Assembly: GCF_023208195.1 (NCBI RefSeq)
Contig: NZ_CP060034.1
Coordinates: 992,001 to 1,056,000 of the forward strand
DNA: 64,000 nucleotides
Direction: 5' to 3'
From: Nocardioides sp. InS609-2
GTDB lineage: Bacteria > Actinomycetota > Actinomycetes > Propionibacteriales > Nocardioidaceae
Position numbers and translations under genes: made by a program. Positions 62,216 to 64,000 of the stretch are shown here, piece after piece; position 1 is the stretch's first letter; every line of letters starts with the position of its first letter. The notes beneath the pieces were generated by a model. The model did no database searches. It was not told the origin of the DNA and worked only from the letters and a program-made list of their open reading frames with translations.

Positions 62216-63290
62216 CCGCTCGGTGAGCCGCGACGACGTCCTCAGATTCCGGGTGCACGCTCAGGCCCTGGACGCGAAGCGAGCTCGCGGGGACTCGCCG
62301 ATCCTCGACCTCGGCGTACAGGACACCGGACCCGACGGCTCGGCCTGGGCGCTCGAGCTGCGCCGCTGCTCGCTGCCCGCCGAGGAGCTGTTCCTCGCCT
62401 GGACGCTGCGCGGCGCACCCCACGCCTATCGCCGTTCGGAAGCCGCAGCCGTGGCGGCGGCCACCTGGCCGTGGAGCGACGCCGACGCGGGCAAGCGCAT
62501 CTTCGACGCGGCCACGCCGCTCCGGAAGGCCGACATCGGCATCCTCGACGCGCTCGACTCGGTGGCCACCGAGATGCGCGACATCGTGCAGTCGCCCACT
62601 GTGAAGGGCGACGTGTCGTCAGGCCTGACCAAGCGTCTCGACGCGCCGTACCTGCGCTGGTGCAACCCGTGCCAGGCGACGCACACCTACGAACAGCCGT
62701 TCCGGATCGCGGGACTGCACGCCGGCCTGGAGCTCGAGCCCGGCACCTCTCCCCCGGTGCTGCACCGCATCAAGGGCTGGCGCGGCCCGGCGAAGAAGGT
62801 GCCCGACCACCTCGACCCGGTGCGCGCCACTCTCCATCTGCTGGGCCCGGCCGCGCCGAAGCTCGTCGCCGGCTACCTCGACACCACCGTCAGCGAGGTC
62901 ACCGCGCGCTGGCCCGAAGACGTCGTGCCCGTGACGGTGGAGGGCCAGAGGCTCCAGGTGCTGGCCGCCGACGAGACGGCCCTGCGCAAGGCGCCGAAGG
63001 CAAGCGGTGTGTTGCTGCTCGGTCCGTTCGACCTGTTCCTGCAAGGTCGCGACCGGGAGCTCGTCGTACCCGATGCAGCAGCCCGCAAGGACCTCTGGCG
63101 CACCCTCGGCCGGCCCGGCGCGATCCTCGACGGCCACGAGCTGGTCGGGTCGTGGCGGCCGCGCACGTCCGGCCCGAGGCTCGAGATCGCCGTCGAGATG
63201 TGGTCGGGCGGCGAGCCGACGAAGGGTCTCGACGAGCAGGCGGAACGGCTCGCTGCCTTTCGAGGCAAGACGTACGCCGGCCTGGCCTGA
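62208..63290 (+). CDS. Winged helix DNA-binding domain protein (HTH_42/YcaQ-AlkX-like family)
   Basis: A 360-aa protein of the HTH_42 type. DVLRFRVHAQALDA at the start, ILDLGVQDTGPDGSAWALELR, WTLRGAPHAYRR and the late VVPDAAARKDLWRTLGRPGAILDGHELVGSWRPR are characteristic. Enterobacterial members unhook DNA interstrand crosslinks, but most actinobacterial ones are untested. The QxQ-type catalytic motif of AlkX is not evident, so function is left open. Its C-terminal codons lie in one copy of a 22-bp direct repeat. Confidence 0.82.
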   Translation: MPDRSVSRDDVLRFRVHAQALDAKRARGDSPILDLGVQDTGPDGSAWALELRRCSLPAEELFLAWTLRGAPHAYRRSEAAAVAAATWPWSDADAGKRIFDAATPLRKADIGILDALDSVATEMRDIVQSPTVKGDVSSGLTKRLDAPYLRWCNPCQATHTYEQPFRIAGLHAGLELEPGTSPPVLHRIKGWRGPAKKVPDHLDPVRATLHLLGPAAPKLVAGYLDTTVSEVTARWPEDVVPVTVEGQRLQVLAADETALRKAPKASGVLLLGPFDLFLQGRDRELVVPDAAARKDLWRTLGRPGAILDGHELVGSWRPRTSGPRLEIAVEMWSGGEPTKGLDEQAERLAAFRGKTYAGLA

Positions 63291-63385
63291 GGCCGGGCTG
63301 CCGTCAATGGTTGGGTCTCGATACGCCCGCTCGTTCCTCGCCGGCACTTGACCACCGAAAGATCGCCGGCCTGGCCTGAGGCCGG
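63275..63385. repeat. 22-bp direct duplication flanking a dispersed repeat
   Basis: The 22 bp at 63275-63296 (which include the last codons and TGA of the winged-helix gene) recur exactly at 63364-63385. Between them lies a 67-bp insert containing GGGTCTCGATACGCCCGC, GTTCCTCGCC and TTGACCACCG, matching the dispersed Nocardioides-type repeat. The arrangement looks like an inserted miniature element with a duplicated target. The second copy abuts the cimA stop. Confidence 0.8.
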
Positions 63386-64000
63386 TCAGCCCTTGGCGTC
63401 CTGACGTCGCAGCCCGAAGGTCAGCCCGTCGACCAGCGCCCCCCACGACGCCTCGATCACGTTGTGGCCGACGCCGACGGTGACCCACGTGGACTCGCCG
63501 TCCGAGGTCTCGATGAGCACCCGGGTGATCGCGTCGGTTCCGTGACCCTGGTCGAGGATGCGTACCTTGTAGTCGATCAGCTCGAACTTCGCGACGCCCG
63601 GGAACGCCTGCCCGATCGCCTCGCGCAGCGCCGCGTCGAGGGCGTTGACCGGTCCGTTGCCCTCGCCGGTGACGACGTAGCGCACGCCCGCGGCCTTCAG
63701 CTTGACCGTCGCCTCCGACACCGCCTCGTCGCCGGGCCGGGTCTCGGTGATCACGCGCCAGGACTCGACGTCGAAGTACGACGGCCGGGCACCCTCGACC
63801 TCCTCGACGAGCAGCAGCTCGAACGACGCGTCGGCGGCCTCGAACGTGAAGCCCTTCTGCTCGAGCTGCTTGACGCGGTCGGTCACGCGCTGCACGAGCT
63901 CGCGATCGCCGGACAGGTCGAAGCCCAGCTCCCTGCCCTTGAGCTCGATCGACGCCCGGCCCGCCATGTCGGACACCAGCAGCCTCATGTCGTTGCCGAC
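63386..64000 (-). CDS. cimA: (R)-citramalate synthase, C-terminal part (5' end outside window)
   Basis: The visible 204 residues (VGNDMRLLVSDMAGRASIELKGRELG to GLTFGLRRQDAKG) are the end of the catalytic barrel linker and the LeuA-type regulatory dimer domain. TDAITRVLIETSDGESTWVTVGVGHNVIEASW is the allosteric domain signature. CimA joins acetyl-CoA and pyruvate in an alternative isoleucine route. The gene continues beyond the right edge, so the start and catalytic residues cannot be seen. Confidence 0.93.
   Translation of the reverse strand, partial: VGNDMRLLVSDMAGRASIELKGRELGFDLSGDRELVQRVTDRVKQLEQKGFTFEAADASFELLLVEEVEGARPSYFDVESWRVITETRPGDEAVSEATVKLKAAGVRYVVTGEGNGPVNALDAALREAIGQAFPGVAKFELIDYKVRILDQGHGTDAITRVLIETSDGESTWVTVGVGHNVIEASWGALVDGLTFGLRRQDAKG

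Overview
The window is high-GC DNA with GTG and TTG start codons, dense head-to-tail operons and ATGA, GTGA and TTGA stop/start overlaps. The gene order (trmD-rimM-khpA-rpsP, ffh, glnD-glnB-amt, ftsY, smc, mutM-rnc-rpmF-DUF177-coaD-rsmD-recG-DAK-rpmB, thiL, DUF3515, ddl, gpsA-plsC, cofC, hup, leuCD/ndgR, gltX) is the chromosomal core of an actinobacterium. The long S16 tail, HU with a histone-H1-like tail, F420-pathway cofC, NdgR-type regulator and a TrmD fused to a GNAT domain point to Nocardioidaceae (Nocardioides-like). This is an inference from gene content, not a species identification.

Layout. 1-2625 (minus): the ribosome and tRNA maturation operon rpsP-khpA-rimM-trmD; trmD runs off the left edge. 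2777-5889: a GNAT enzyme, a small membrane protein, a VOC protein, an amidohydrolase and a NYN/PIN-like protein. 6024-11679 (minus): ffh (SRP), then the nitrogen-signalling set glnD, glnB, amt. 12073-16275: two glycosyltransferase genes, one very large. 16313-21794 (minus): ftsY, a tiny membrane protein, a thioesterase and smc. 22091-25503: DUF3467 protein, methyltransferase, MFS transporter, secreted protein and a coiled-coil miniprotein. 25589-33406 (minus): mutM, rnc, rpmF, DUF177, coaD, rsmD, recG, DAK/FakA-like protein, rpmB. 33532-41027: thiL, RAM-domain protein, DUF3515 lipoprotein, ddl, a gamma-family PLP enzyme, gpsA-plsC, cofC, hup. 41262-44080: leuCD with divergent ndgR. 44263-48071: membrane protein, ogt and ada-alkA alkylation repair, lipoprotein, GNAT. 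48110-51600 (minus): gltX with a FAH-family hydrolase, a CAAX protease, tRNA-Gln and tRNA-Glu. 51611-54257: a decayed PLP-enzyme gene, a DUF glycosylase-like protein, and an M23 peptidase-DUF2087-pentapeptide operon. 54281-59158: a TetR gene (BioQ type) divergent from bioB-bioA-bioF-bioD. 59211-64000: decayed VOC gene, amidase, FMN reductase with divergent TetR, winged-helix protein, and the 3' part of cimA.

No prophage, transposase, CRISPR array or defence island was recognised. The least explained signals are intergenic: at least four kinds of long inverted repeats. Two 76-bp cruciform elements flank glnB-amt. Two 64/65-bp elements sit between convergent genes, and one of them supplies both genes' stop codons. 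Nested palindromes lie between khpA and rimM. Nocardioides-style dispersed repeats also occur, one of them bracketed by a 22-bp direct duplication. A strong biotin-operon control region (-35/-10 with two BioQ-like boxes) lies upstream of bioB. Two genes are visibly broken, and the trmD fusion is the most notable protein architecture.
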